Source: Metabacillus crassostreae (GTDB taxonomy: Bacteria > Bacillota > Bacilli > Bacillales > Bacillaceae). From it: a stretch of DNA of 64,000 bases. The DNA is taken from positions 62,001 to 126,000 of the forward strand of contig NZ_JAFBDU010000008.1 in NCBI RefSeq assembly GCF_016908395.1, read 5' to 3'. The notes beneath the pieces are model-generated. The model ran no database searches and was not told the DNA's origin. It saw only the letters and a list, made by a program, of their open reading frames with translations. Below, one piece after another: positions 55,705 to 64,000 of this stretch; positions within the stretch are counted from its first letter, which is position 1, and every line of letters begins with the position of its first letter. Made by a program: the position numbers and the translations under genes.

Positions 55705-57432
55705 TCATTTTATACACTTCTTTTTTTCTATTCCTAGTTCTTTTAAAGTTGCTCTCCAAATTTTTAGATACCTTATATCATTTAAAGTAAAATCTAAAAA
55801 TCTGTCAACAGTTTCTACCGAAGGGTAGGTCCCTTGTGAGAAAAGTAATTTTATAGTATCTATTATTTTGAGTTCACGTTCTTCCTGGACCTTTCTTTTT
55901 TTTGTTGATATGATTTGTTCATTTTTCTCTTTAATACTATTGATAATATCTGAAAAATTCCTTTTCAACCTCCCCTGAGAAATCCCTATTTCTTTTGCTA
56001 TTTCTTTTAAATAGAAAGGTTCATCAATAATACTGTTAAAAATTCTTAAAAGTTGCTTATTAACCTCTACATAATCATAATCGTGTTGAGGTTCTTCTTT
56101 ATTTCCTACAACTCGAGTGTTATTTCCCTTCAAACTTTCTAAGTAATTACTTCTTATTTGATGTACTAACTCTGGAAACCTATTAACCAATGTTTGTGGA
56201 GTTACATTAAGATTTTTCCCTATTTTCTCAATTGATAGACTATCAGTTGACTCTATACATTCAACTAGATACTTTCTTATTTTTTCTCTTTCAATTTGAT
56301 TCTTATGATGATATTGATTTCCCTTACGATATCCTTTCTTCCATAATATCTCGTTTTTTTCTTTTATAGCGTTAGTTAATTCAGGAAAATGTTTCCTTAA
56401 TGTCTTCTTACTAGAATTTAATTCTGATGCCAATTTAACAATAGAAGTTATTTCATTTAGGTTACTTGCCTTTTCTAAATGAGACCTAAACTTAGAATAA
56501 TCAATAATATAATTATAAGTATACTTTTTCTCATAGTTATCTAATTGATCTTCTATATCTACACATTCCAATATATCTATTAAACTTATTCCTAAATTAT
56601 AGCTAACTGATAAAAGACTAGAAATTGTAGGTATTATTTTTTTAAGGTAATACTTTTGAAAATTTGAAAACTGCACATCAAAATTTGCTTCTTTCATCTC
56701 TCGTGTAAGCCGATTACCAATAATTCTTAATGAATTAATAAATTTTTCAAGATCTATTTCTTTTCCTTCGTAGTAATTAAAGATTTGTTCAATTTGATTT
56801 GATTTATAAACATTTTCTTTAAAGTCACTTACATTAATATTAGATTCTTTATATCCTAACCAACTCTTACAATAATCACAATAACCAGAAGTACTAAGTG
56901 TGGTTAGACATGTTTGGTCTCGCTTACATTCCCGACATTCCTGTACAATCTTACAAGAATGTTCCGTACAAATTTGATAATCTGTGATGTTCCAAATTAA
57001 TTTTTCATAAACTATAGTTCGATTACTTTTCATTTCATCAAAACACGAAGGACACCATGCTCTATTTGGCTTTAATAATTTCATTTTGCTAAGCGTATTA
57101 AAAAACCTAGACATGGTAAGTCGCCTCAAATTTATCTGCTTAGTATAATCTTCAAGGACACTTAGAGTAACCTCTGACAATGGTCCAAAACCATTTATAT
57201 GATGTGAGTTAAAGTCAAGTAATTTGTCATTGTATTTCGGAATAATTATTCTGTTAAATAAGTGGTTAATTCTTAAATTATGTGCATTTGCTAGACGAGT
57301 TACATAACTACTTAAACTTTCAACGTCTTTTCCTTTTGCATCCACTGGAGGAAGACTGTAAAGTGGAGTAACACTTAGTTCACAGTGTTCAATTGGTTCA
57401 AAATCATAAATACGCCTCACTAATATCACCAT
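55705..57432 (-). CDS. TnsD-like TniQ-family target selector (575 aa)
   Basis: The N-terminal TniQ domain begins near PLYSLPPVDAKGKDVESLSSYVTRLANAH and contains zinc-finger pairs CPSC, CTEHSC, CREC and CDYC (about 130-190). The C-terminal half carries at least three repeated helix-turn-helix-like units (SIEKIGKNLNVTPQTLVNRFPEL, YLKEIAKEIGISQGRLKRNF and similar), the architecture of TnsD, which recognises a fixed chromosomal site and recruits TnsC. It is the last gene of a four-gene minus-strand cluster, 21 bases after tnsC. The target site is not evident in the window. A GTG four codons later, after GGTGAT, is an alternative start. Confidence 0.88.
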   Translation of the reverse strand: MVILVRRIYDFEPIEHCELSVTPLYSLPPVDAKGKDVESLSSYVTRLANAHNLRINHLFNRIIIPKYNDKLLDFNSHHINGFGPLSEVTLSVLEDYTKQINLRRLTMSRFFNTLSKMKLLKPNRAWCPSCFDEMKSNRTIVYEKLIWNITDYQICTEHSCKIVQECRECKRDQTCLTTLSTSGYCDYCKSWLGYKESNINVSDFKENVYKSNQIEQIFNYYEGKEIDLEKFINSLRIIGNRLTREMKEANFDVQFSNFQKYYLKKIIPTISSLLSVSYNLGISLIDILECVDIEDQLDNYEKKYTYNYIIDYSKFRSHLEKASNLNEITSIVKLASELNSSKKTLRKHFPELTNAIKEKNEILWKKGYRKGNQYHHKNQIEREKIRKYLVECIESTDSLSIEKIGKNLNVTPQTLVNRFPELVHQIRSNYLESLKGNNTRVVGNKEEPQHDYDYVEVNKQLLRIFNSIIDEPFYLKEIAKEIGISQGRLKRNFSDIINSIKEKNEQIISTKKRKVQEERELKIIDTIKLLFSQGTYPSVETVDRFLDFTLNDIRYLKIWRATLKELGIEKKKCIK

Positions 57433-57453
57433 TCTATACTGATTTTCAGGGAT

Positions 57454-58578
57454 TTAAGCTCCATCTTCAACGATACCCACTATATCTCTAGTAGGGTTTC
57501 TCTTACCTACATCTTTGCCTTTTTTCTTACTGCTTTCAGCACTCACTTTTGATAGTTTATTTAATCCTAGTTTGTCCCTTAATAAAGATCTTTGATTCTC
57601 CATATCCTTAACATTTTTCTCTCCGTCTAAAACTTCATTAGCAATTTTCAACACTTTCTTAGGAGTAGGAGCATGCTTTTCTAATAATTTAATTGTTATA
57701 GAATTTTCATTATTATTCAGCGCCTCTTTTACGCAATTGTCTAACCATTCTTTTAATATGCCAATGCAGCCAATTGAGCGTTCATATAAAAATTCCCAAT
57801 GCGACGATAAATCTGAATTATTTTTTAATGGTATATGTGTTTGAAAGGTAGCAATAACATTAATAAAAGCATCCGCTTCTTCTTTAACATTAATGTTGTA
57901 TCTAGGAAAATGGATTTCCTCTGTTCTTCTTCCTAACTGTCCATTTAAATCAAAGAAATCCATAAGTTCATACGTACCAAACATGACAATTATCGCTCCG
58001 GTTAAGTTGGCAATTGATTTTAATGCATCCATTTGGTCTTGAATATTTTTACCGCTTGCTACTTTTAATAAATGTTGCGCTTCGTCTAATAATATAATTT
58101 TAGTTTCACGATAAATTATACTATTCTCGAGAGACTCTCTTAATTCTGGTGCTGTGCTTGGTAAATAATTAGGAATAAATTTCTTTGGATGATGATCCTT
58201 TTTTATTTTTTTATCAATCAACGGCTCATTCATTTCTCTTAATATTCTTCTATAGAAATCCTTCCAATTAAATTTGCCATTATCTGGAGCAGGTAATTCA
58301 AGTCCCACTATTGGAATTAGAGAGCTATGGACATTAGTCATCTGGTGGCTCTTAGTAACCGTGTTCTTTAGTTTATTATATAGAGTTGATTTGCCAACAC
58401 CTGTTGGACCATACACAAGATAGATCTTTCCTCCAGCAGATTCCCTGATTTTCTCCCGTATTTCTAGATATGTCTTACTAAGCAATGGATGATTAGCTGT
58501 TCTCTCTATAAAATATTTCTTTTTTTCTTCTATAGAAGCATCATTAAGGTCAATTAAAAATGTGTTAGAATTATTCAT
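57454..58578 (-). CDS. TnsC/TniB-like AAA+ transposition regulator
   Basis: The 374-residue AAA+ ATPase has Walker A GPTGVGKST (57-65), Walker B ILLDEAQHL (162-170), and a downstream sensor 1 IIVMFGTYE followed by an arginine-rich GQLGRRTEEI. These fit the TnsC/TniB family, which bridges the target selector and the transposase and enforces target immunity. The basic C-terminus (SSKKKGKDVGKRNPTRD) may contact TnsAB. Its ATG directly follows the stop of the tnsAB gene (TAAATG), indicating translational coupling. A type I-B-like set would use one TnsC with two TniQ proteins. Confidence 0.92.
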   Translation of the reverse strand: MNNSNTFLIDLNDASIEEKKKYFIERTANHPLLSKTYLEIREKIRESAGGKIYLVYGPTGVGKSTLYNKLKNTVTKSHQMTNVHSSLIPIVGLELPAPDNGKFNWKDFYRRILREMNEPLIDKKIKKDHHPKKFIPNYLPSTAPELRESLENSIIYRETKIILLDEAQHLLKVASGKNIQDQMDALKSIANLTGAIIVMFGTYELMDFFDLNGQLGRRTEEIHFPRYNINVKEEADAFINVIATFQTHIPLKNNSDLSSHWEFLYERSIGCIGILKEWLDNCVKEALNNNENSITIKLLEKHAPTPKKVLKIANEVLDGEKNVKDMENQRSLLRDKLGLNKLSKVSAESSKKKGKDVGKRNPTRDIVGIVEDGA

Positions 58579-61275
58579 TTAAAATTCTCCATATATCTCT
58601 AGTTTGTATTCGTTTGCTAAATTATTACTGACTTCTTCTTTTTCTTCCTCTAATATTTTTTCACATACAATTTCCTCGCTAGAAGCTTCTTTTGTATTAG
58701 AGCCTTTAAAGTTTGCAAAAATCACATTTTTTGTTTCATCAGATTTCGCTTTTAGTAAATAGTATTTATCATTACTTTCTAAATCTGTAATAAATTCTGC
58801 AATCCTTTTTGCATTGATTACGAACGTTTTAGAGTGATTTTGTTTACTCTTTTTTAACTCAGACGTAATAAATTTCAACTCTTTTTGGGTTAAATTCTTA
58901 AACTTTGAATAATACTCGGAAATGCATTTTACCCATCTCTTATTTACAAAAGCATAACAAATTCCAATATTGAATGGGTCATACCTAACTTTTACTTTCT
59001 TACTTAGGTTATGGAGACTTTTAAATTCATCATTCCAATAATATATATAATTAACTTTAATACCACTTTTTTGAATTTTCGCTTCCCCAGAACGAGTCGA
59101 AGGTAAAGTCAATATCTCAAATAGATCGTCATATGCTATATAAAAGTTCTTTCTTTCCCCTGAATAAAAAAGACCTTTCTCGAATATTCCCCTTGGGTGT
59201 TCACCCAGAGCTGGATGTTCTAAATTTTCATAAATTCCAAAGAAATATTCCTCTAATGCAGCTGATAACTTTAGTAAACTCCATTCCGCTAGATTTTTTG
59301 GATTTACACTTTTAGTAACTTCTCTAACATTTTTCATAATTTTTGTATTTCCTATCAAATTATGAATAAAATTTGTGTTTGTTGTTCCAAATAACCTTTC
59401 TAGAATAGAACCATAACGTGGTTGTGCAGGAGGACGTCTTCTGGGTTCACGTTCATACATAGCCAATAAGCTTTCAAAGTAAACACTATGAAATTCTCTA
59501 CCATTATCTACAACAATTTGTTGAGGTAATCTATTATACCGTTTCACACAATTCCTAAATACCATCATACAAGACCTATAACTTGGTTGTTCAAAAGATA
59601 AATAAAATGCTAATACTTTTCGGGAAAAAGCATCTATTAATAGAGTCAAATAGGGTCTACCTAAATTTTTTCCGGTACGGGAACAAATTAACTCAATATC
59701 TAACTCTGTGTGATCAAGATGTCCTATATTAAATGGGAAATCTCCATGTCTAGGAGTGGTCATTTCTAATTCCCAATAAAAAGTTTTCTCTTGATATGCA
59801 CTTCTTTTTCCCTTACGTTTTTTGGTCTGTATTTCTATTGGTCGTTCTTTAACTCGTTTACAAAATGATGCTAAACTAGGAGTCATGTATCCCTTCTCCT
59901 CACATTTATTTGCAAATGCTCCATATACTACGGATTTATTTTTTTGTACCATTGTTTCATAATCATTCTCTATAAAGTGATCCATTAACTGATATACTTC
60001 AATGTTAAATCTCTCCGTCCGATTTCCTTTATTTTTTTCTTCTGGAAGTAAACCTATATACCCATTTCCAAATAGATTCTCAGCTTGTCTATACTTACTG
60101 ACCCAATCACGAACAGTTCTAATTTTTGGGGATGTATCTGAATCGAAATATTTAGAACCTTTTTCAAGATAATTTTTAACATGTGGTAGCCTAAAATTAG
60201 CAATTTCATAGTCGTCTTCACTAGCTCCGGTGATAATATCCAAAATCGTGTTATCTTTCGATTCTTCTATTTTTTGACCAACTATCTTTTCTTCGGCAAT
60301 TAGCTGATGAAAAATATGGAGTGGTAATTCATTTAGACATTCTTCGGACAGTAAGGAAATACTTGTTTCTCCTACATTTACAATTGTCCAGATACTACCA
60401 TCCCATAGTATTTTTGATCCTGTCTCTATTGAAATAACCTCAGGATTAGGTGTTTCAGTATTACAATCGATTATATTTTTATACATTTTATAGTGTTCTT
60501 TGTGTAAGAAGACCATTACAGTTTCCGGCTCTGCTAATACGTATTCATTTACATCAACGTAAATTTCTCCATGAATAATTGATATAAATATATCATCCGT
60601 TGTATATTTTCCATTAGAGCGATCTATTAACTCTTTAAGGGTAACACTAGGTTCTTGAAATATTATTTGCTTAATTATTTCTAAAGGTTCCTTTTTTATT
60701 TCCAAGCTATTTTTATGTCTTAGATAATCATCTAAAAATACATAATTTCGATGAAGTGTCCAATTAATTTTTCTAGTGGTACATACATCAAACGTTAAAC
60801 CGTACTCTTTAGCAACCTCATTTCCAGGAGGACATATCCAACCTAGTTCTTTATCATTCTTATATTTCCAAGGTTGTTTTTTAGCAATTTTATTAATATC
60901 GTCTTCATGCTTCCATTCTTCCCAACCCGCTCGTTTTTTTCTGATAACAAAAAAGTCTGGTGTATATAGTGTGCCACTGTTTTTTCCACTGTTATTTATA
61001 TAGTTAAGCTTTATTCTAGCTGGTTGATCATAGTATTCCAACACATCATCGTCATTCTCTAACATTAATACAGCCGGGCCTTCCACTTTTCCACTTTCCC
61101 ATTGAATAGTTACCCCCATCTTTCTAGATGGATATCTACCATTCGTGCTTACTTCTCCATTCCCCACTGTTCGAGAAGGTTGTGATTTCCTAATATTACA
61201 TTCTATATATTCCCTGGTTTTTTTGGTTATATTATTTTTCTCACACCAACTTAAAAATTCAATATCTGACAACAT
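58579..61275 (-). CDS. TnsA-TnsB fusion transposase
   Basis: I start at the ATG giving MLSDIEFLSWCEKN, six bases after AGGGGGG; 10 further in-frame codons upstream are not needed. The 898-residue protein has an N-terminal TnsA endonuclease domain (about 20-200): Glu80 in DVLEYYDQP, Asp107 in YTPDFFV, and Glu120/Lys122 in EEWKHE form the E-D-(E/Q)xK site that cuts the 5' strand. A linker with winged-helix elements follows, then a Mu/TnsB DDE core with Asp521 (GHLDHTELD), Asp590 (VVDNGREF) and Glu626 (SILERLFGT), and a C-terminal beta-barrel and TnsC-interacting tail. All catalytic residues are present. Fusion permits cut-and-paste from one polypeptide. Confidence 0.93.
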   Translation of the reverse strand: MLSDIEFLSWCEKNNITKKTREYIECNIRKSQPSRTVGNGEVSTNGRYPSRKMGVTIQWESGKVEGPAVLMLENDDDVLEYYDQPARIKLNYINNSGKNSGTLYTPDFFVIRKKRAGWEEWKHEDDINKIAKKQPWKYKNDKELGWICPPGNEVAKEYGLTFDVCTTRKINWTLHRNYVFLDDYLRHKNSLEIKKEPLEIIKQIIFQEPSVTLKELIDRSNGKYTTDDIFISIIHGEIYVDVNEYVLAEPETVMVFLHKEHYKMYKNIIDCNTETPNPEVISIETGSKILWDGSIWTIVNVGETSISLLSEECLNELPLHIFHQLIAEEKIVGQKIEESKDNTILDIITGASEDDYEIANFRLPHVKNYLEKGSKYFDSDTSPKIRTVRDWVSKYRQAENLFGNGYIGLLPEEKNKGNRTERFNIEVYQLMDHFIENDYETMVQKNKSVVYGAFANKCEEKGYMTPSLASFCKRVKERPIEIQTKKRKGKRSAYQEKTFYWELEMTTPRHGDFPFNIGHLDHTELDIELICSRTGKNLGRPYLTLLIDAFSRKVLAFYLSFEQPSYRSCMMVFRNCVKRYNRLPQQIVVDNGREFHSVYFESLLAMYEREPRRRPPAQPRYGSILERLFGTTNTNFIHNLIGNTKIMKNVREVTKSVNPKNLAEWSLLKLSAALEEYFFGIYENLEHPALGEHPRGIFEKGLFYSGERKNFYIAYDDLFEILTLPSTRSGEAKIQKSGIKVNYIYYWNDEFKSLHNLSKKVKVRYDPFNIGICYAFVNKRWVKCISEYYSKFKNLTQKELKFITSELKKSKQNHSKTFVINAKRIAEFITDLESNDKYYLLKAKSDETKNVIFANFKGSNTKEASSEEIVCEKILEEEKEEVSNNLANEYKLEIYGEF

Positions 61276-61352
61276 AGAAATCCCCCCTCGTTTAAATATT
61301 CTCAATTTTCAATATTTTATGATGAAAATTCGACATGATTATCCAAAAACCT

Positions 61353-62645
61353 TTAATTATTTGCATGAAAACTATTTTTTTTTAGCTTCGTCCAATAGAT
61401 TTGTAATTCCTTTTCATTTAAAAATCCTGATGATGTTCGTGCTTCTATCCTTCTTCTACTCGGATATTCTCCTGATTTAACTAAATCAACTACCACCTTT
61501 TTTAGTTCCAACTTTTTTTGTTCGATTCGTTTTGCCTTTTCCACTTTTATAAGATCATTGTTCATTTCTACAATCTTTTTACATTCTTCAGGGAATTTTA
61601 ATGATAGTAAACGACGATCACACCCTATTTCTTTTGCTGTACTACTCAACGATCTTTTTTCTTTATTTTCTAATATAGTTAGAAGTAACCTTCTAATTAA
61701 CTCATAATCGTTTTTATATTTTAAGTTATTTGTTTTAGATTCAAATAATTGTATTAACCAATTAATTTCATTAACCGGTTTCTTTTGAAAGAACTCTTCT
61801 ATTTTCAATCCTAATATAGAACAAAACTGAAGAATTGAAGATATTGGTGGTCTATTAACTCCCTTTAACCAATAACGAAGAGTTGTTGAGGGTATACCTA
61901 GTTTTGAAGATGCGAGTGATATATCATTATCAAATAAGTCATTTATATAAAATATGAGCGCTTCAATTACATCTCTTCCTGTTAAAATAACTTTTTGAGA
62001 AGATTTTTTTATCTGCAAAGTCAATAATCCATATAACAGTTCATTTTTATCAGTAAATTCATAACTATAATTATTTATATTTTTCCTTCCTAACCAATTC
62101 CCACAAAAGCAGCAACACCCTGGTGTACTGTTTCTATATAAATAAAACTGTTTCTTATTACAGTGATAACAAACAGATTCTAATCTAACTCTATGTAAGT
62201 AACAAAATAACATGTCCTGAAAACACCAAACTAACTGATCAAATGGTAATTCCCCCTTATCTTTGGAATCTTCATAACAGTTTGGACACCAGACTTTATA
62301 CTTTTTTAACAAACCTCTAGTTGGAAATATATTTGCCCAGTAGTGGAGAGTCGAATTATTCACATCAATATCGGTTAAGTGAGTAATTACATTGATAAAA
62401 TCTAACGCTAGGGAATGGTTGCCATTGATACCATGACTGCTTTGATAAAAACCATTACCACCTCTATGTGCAATTGCACTTAAATACTTTTTTCCTAATA
62501 ATGGAGTAATCACCTCTTTAATAAGAGTTCCAGCACTAACACAGTGGATAAACGACAAGCGAGTAATATAACTTGTCATACTTTCTATATAACCATTATC
62601 TGAGTTAATTAGTTTTAGACCATATAAAGTAGAAGGTTCCTTCAT
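61353..62645 (-). CDS. tniQ: Second TniQ-family target selector (430 aa)
   Basis: The start is the ATG after AAGGAGTATAAA; an in-frame ATG 10 codons earlier lacks a binding site. The protein has a TniQ N-terminal region (SMTSYITRLSFIHCVSAGTLIKE), zinc-binding pairs CPNC, CYLH, CYHC and CCFC, then a helix-turn-helix segment (SLASSKLGIPSTTLRYWLKG) and a final unit SSTAKEIGCDRRLLSLKFPEE echoing those of the 575-residue partner. It leads the operon, 77 bases before tnsAB. In type I-B CAST elements the shorter TniQ works with Cascade and the longer TnsD with a fixed site; no Cascade is visible here. Confidence 0.87.
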   Translation of the reverse strand: MKEPSTLYGLKLINSDNGYIESMTSYITRLSFIHCVSAGTLIKEVITPLLGKKYLSAIAHRGGNGFYQSSHGINGNHSLALDFINVITHLTDIDVNNSTLHYWANIFPTRGLLKKYKVWCPNCYEDSKDKGELPFDQLVWCFQDMLFCYLHRVRLESVCYHCNKKQFYLYRNSTPGCCCFCGNWLGRKNINNYSYEFTDKNELLYGLLTLQIKKSSQKVILTGRDVIEALIFYINDLFDNDISLASSKLGIPSTTLRYWLKGVNRPPISSILQFCSILGLKIEEFFQKKPVNEINWLIQLFESKTNNLKYKNDYELIRRLLLTILENKEKRSLSSTAKEIGCDRRLLSLKFPEECKKIVEMNNDLIKVEKAKRIEQKKLELKKVVVDLVKSGEYPSRRRIEARTSSGFLNEKELQIYWTKLKKNSFHANN

Positions 62646-62920
62646 TTTATACTCCTTAGTATTTTTGGATATCATCCCCAGTTAAGACCAAAATTATCCA
62701 AGATATCCACTATTTTACAGGTATTAATACTAAGTTTTTCGTAATCTAAAAAGGAAGTAAAAATAACTTAATATAGGAATTTGATTGTTGATATCGTCTG
62801 ATAAACTTATAACTTATGGTTTCGCGAATACGATATAAAAAAAGTGATAGTAGAAGAGGAGTTAACAATAAATATTTAGGGTGGATTAATGTTCAAGTAA
62901 CATAAGTTTTAAAAAATAAA
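62646..62920. other. Spacer between the tns operon and the integrase gene
   Basis: No ORF is supported. An inverted pair GGATATC and GATATCC at 62667-62708 sits just upstream of the TniQ start and could be an operator. The repeated TTAAAC/AATAATG motif of the candidate left end is not found here, so this spacer does not look like the matching transposon end. Confidence 0.4.
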
Positions 62921-62959
62921 AACCCCGAATAGGTATCTTTATATTTACCATACGGGGTT
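62921..62959 (-). terminator. Intrinsic terminator of the integrase gene
   Basis: The stem AACCCCGTATGGTA/TACCTATTCGGGGTT with a loop of about 9 bases is followed by TTTTTATTTTTT on the minus strand, 52 bases past the integrase stop. Confidence 0.8.
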
Positions 62960-63010
62960 CAGTCTCAAATTCAACTTTGCTAAAGCTTTTATTAATTTGT
63001 ACATCTAAAT

Positions 63011-64000
63011 CTAGTACGATATATTATTAAATAATTCTATTGTTTTTTTCTCATCTTCTATACGCAACTCTTTAACTACATGAGAATATTCTTTTAATGT
63101 TGTATCTATATCGCTATGACCTAGGCGTTCACTGACATAGTATATTGATACTTTCTTATAGAGGAGCACACTTGCATGGGTATGTCTTAAACCATGAATT
63201 GTAATTGGATCTATTCCAAGTTCATCTAATAGCTTTCTTAATTGTTTATTCGCAGAGGTATTACTTATAACTTTGTATTTAGAAGAAGGATTATAAAAAA
63301 CTAATTGATGTAAATTAGTAGGTGTAGTTTCAAACAAGTTTTTAAAATGGTCCATTGTTGACATGTCCATTTTTATTAGTCGGTCAGAGTACTTGTTTTT
63401 AGTGGAACGAAAACCTTCAGGATTTCGTTTCATATATCCCCAGGTTTTATTAATTGTAATGGTACTGTTTATGAAGTCAAAATCATTTCTTGTAAGTCCT
63501 ACCATCTCTGCAAAACGCATTCCTGATGTTAATCCTAAAAATAACAATGAATAGCTTAACCCTCGATTAAGTCTCTTTATTATTTCTTTAAGCAATAATT
63601 CACTTTCTCTAAAATCTAAGTGTTTCTCTATAGGCTTTTTTTCAGGCGTTGTCCAGGTTAATACAGCTTTCCTAGTAAAATCATGTTGTAATATTCCTTC
63701 TTCAACTGCATCTCTTACACAAGCACGGATTTGAGCATTTAATTTTTCAACAGATTCTTTCGATTTATTCATACCATATTTATTTATAAAATACTGATAA
63801 TCATGCCTTTTTATTTCTTGCAGTGGTTTACTACCAAAATGTGCATTTATAGCCTTCAAAGTATACTTGTAATGTTGTTGTGTTGTTGAATCTAAATGAG
63901 ATTTATAGAGTTTCATCCATTTTTCAAAGTACTGATCAATAGGCCTAGGGTTTAAATAAGGTGATATTCCGTTCCCTAATAGAACCTCTATTTCAGCTGC
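63011..64000 (-). CDS. Tyrosine recombinase/phage-type integrase, 5' end outside window
   Basis: The frame stays open from the ATG at 63916 to base 64000 (28 more codons, including AEIEVLLGNGISPYLNPRPI), so the true N-terminus lies beyond the window. A SAM-like core-binding domain (DQYFEKWMKLYKSHLD onward) is followed by the catalytic domain with Arg in GLTSGMRFAEMVGL, His-x-x-Arg in HGLRHTHASVLL, and the closing LGHSDIDTTLKEYSHV with the nucleophilic Tyr. The motif order fits Tn916/phage integrases. Next to a Tn7-like core it may be cargo, part of a neighbouring prophage or ICE, or a relic. Its 3' end faces the tns operon. Confidence 0.92.
   Translation of the reverse strand, partial: AAEIEVLLGNGISPYLNPRPIDQYFEKWMKLYKSHLDSTTQQHYKYTLKAINAHFGSKPLQEIKRHDYQYFINKYGMNKSKESVEKLNAQIRACVRDAVEEGILQHDFTRKAVLTWTTPEKKPIEKHLDFRESELLLKEIIKRLNRGLSYSLLFLGLTSGMRFAEMVGLTRNDFDFINSTITINKTWGYMKRNPEGFRSTKNKYSDRLIKMDMSTMDHFKNLFETTPTNLHQLVFYNPSSKYKVISNTSANKQLRKLLDELGIDPITIHGLRHTHASVLLYKKVSIYYVSERLGHSDIDTTLKEYSHVVKELRIEDEKKTIELFNNISY

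Noticed and set aside
62646-62920. Matching right end of the Tn7-like transposon upstream of tniQ
   Set aside because: Only one weak TTATGGTTT match is present and no tandem sites or TGTGAC-like terminus could be seen.
54600-64000. CRISPR array associated with the Tn7-like element
   Set aside because: I looked for regularly spaced 28-37 bp repeats because the gene content recalls type I-B CAST. The repeats at 55503-55704 are imperfect, too closely packed and without spacers, so they fit protein-binding sites and not a CRISPR array.

Overview
The window looks like chromosome of a low-GC, endospore-forming Bacillaceae bacterium (Bacillus/Metabacillus type). Supporting signs are two YjcZ-type small sporulation proteins, a Spo0E-like phosphatase, a soluble sporulation-type sensor kinase, a GlpP/glpD antitermination pair, a Zur regulon with a zinc-independent L33, a CwlO-type endopeptidase, an LTA synthase, AT-rich spacers, GGAGG-type ribosome binding sites and frequent TTG/GTG starts. 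Naming rests on recalled family features, because no searches could be run.

Layout. 0-8.8 kb: end of a LysM protein, a chemoreceptor, an RND exporter, a repeat-rich stretch with one decayed gene, a GNAT enzyme and a PfpI-like protein. 8.9-14.4 kb: a DeoR-like SorC regulator, transketolase, a phosphofructokinase-like protein that has lost its catalytic residues, and a soluble histidine kinase. 14.5-21.3 kb: a cobalamin-riboswitch operon encoding a cell-wall-anchored DUF4430/barrel protein, a DUF4430 lipoprotein, and the T, A and S parts of an ECF transporter. 21.3-24 kb: a zinc-starvation block with two Zur boxes (flavoprotein, ZagA/YciC GTPase, C-minus L33). 24-36 kb: CwlO-like hydrolase, AlkC, a lipase-like hydrolase, glpD and glpP with repeat DNA where glpF and glpK usually lie, aldehyde dehydrogenase, ArsR regulator, UppP, and small genes. 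36.3-40.5 kb: an operon joining a GAF-PP2C phosphatase, an anti-sigma-type kinase and a STAS protein to a chemoreceptor and CheX. 40.8-54.6 kb: a decayed membrane gene, an Lrp regulator, a hydrolase whose 3' end is made by a repeat, two divergent SulP transporters with a Usp protein, an LTA synthase, a third chemoreceptor, a TetR-membrane gene pair, small sporulation-type ORFs and ZupT.

54.9-64 kb is mobile DNA. A solitary LAGLIDADG protein sits behind a promoter carrying a LexA-type operator. Next comes a cluster of repeated sites that may be a transposon end, then a four-gene Tn7-like core on the minus strand: TniQ, a TnsA-TnsB fusion, TnsC and a longer TnsD-like TniQ protein. This is the gene content of type I-B CRISPR-associated transposons (fused TnsAB, two TniQ-family selectors), but no cas gene or CRISPR array is visible here. 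The window closes inside a tyrosine integrase gene that runs off the right edge, so the far end of the island is not seen.

The most notable candidates are the two-selector Tn7-like core, the surface transcobalamin-like cobalamin uptake operon, the dead-PFK protein beside transketolase, the partner-switch/chemoreceptor operon, and the SOS-controlled homing-endonuclease-like gene.
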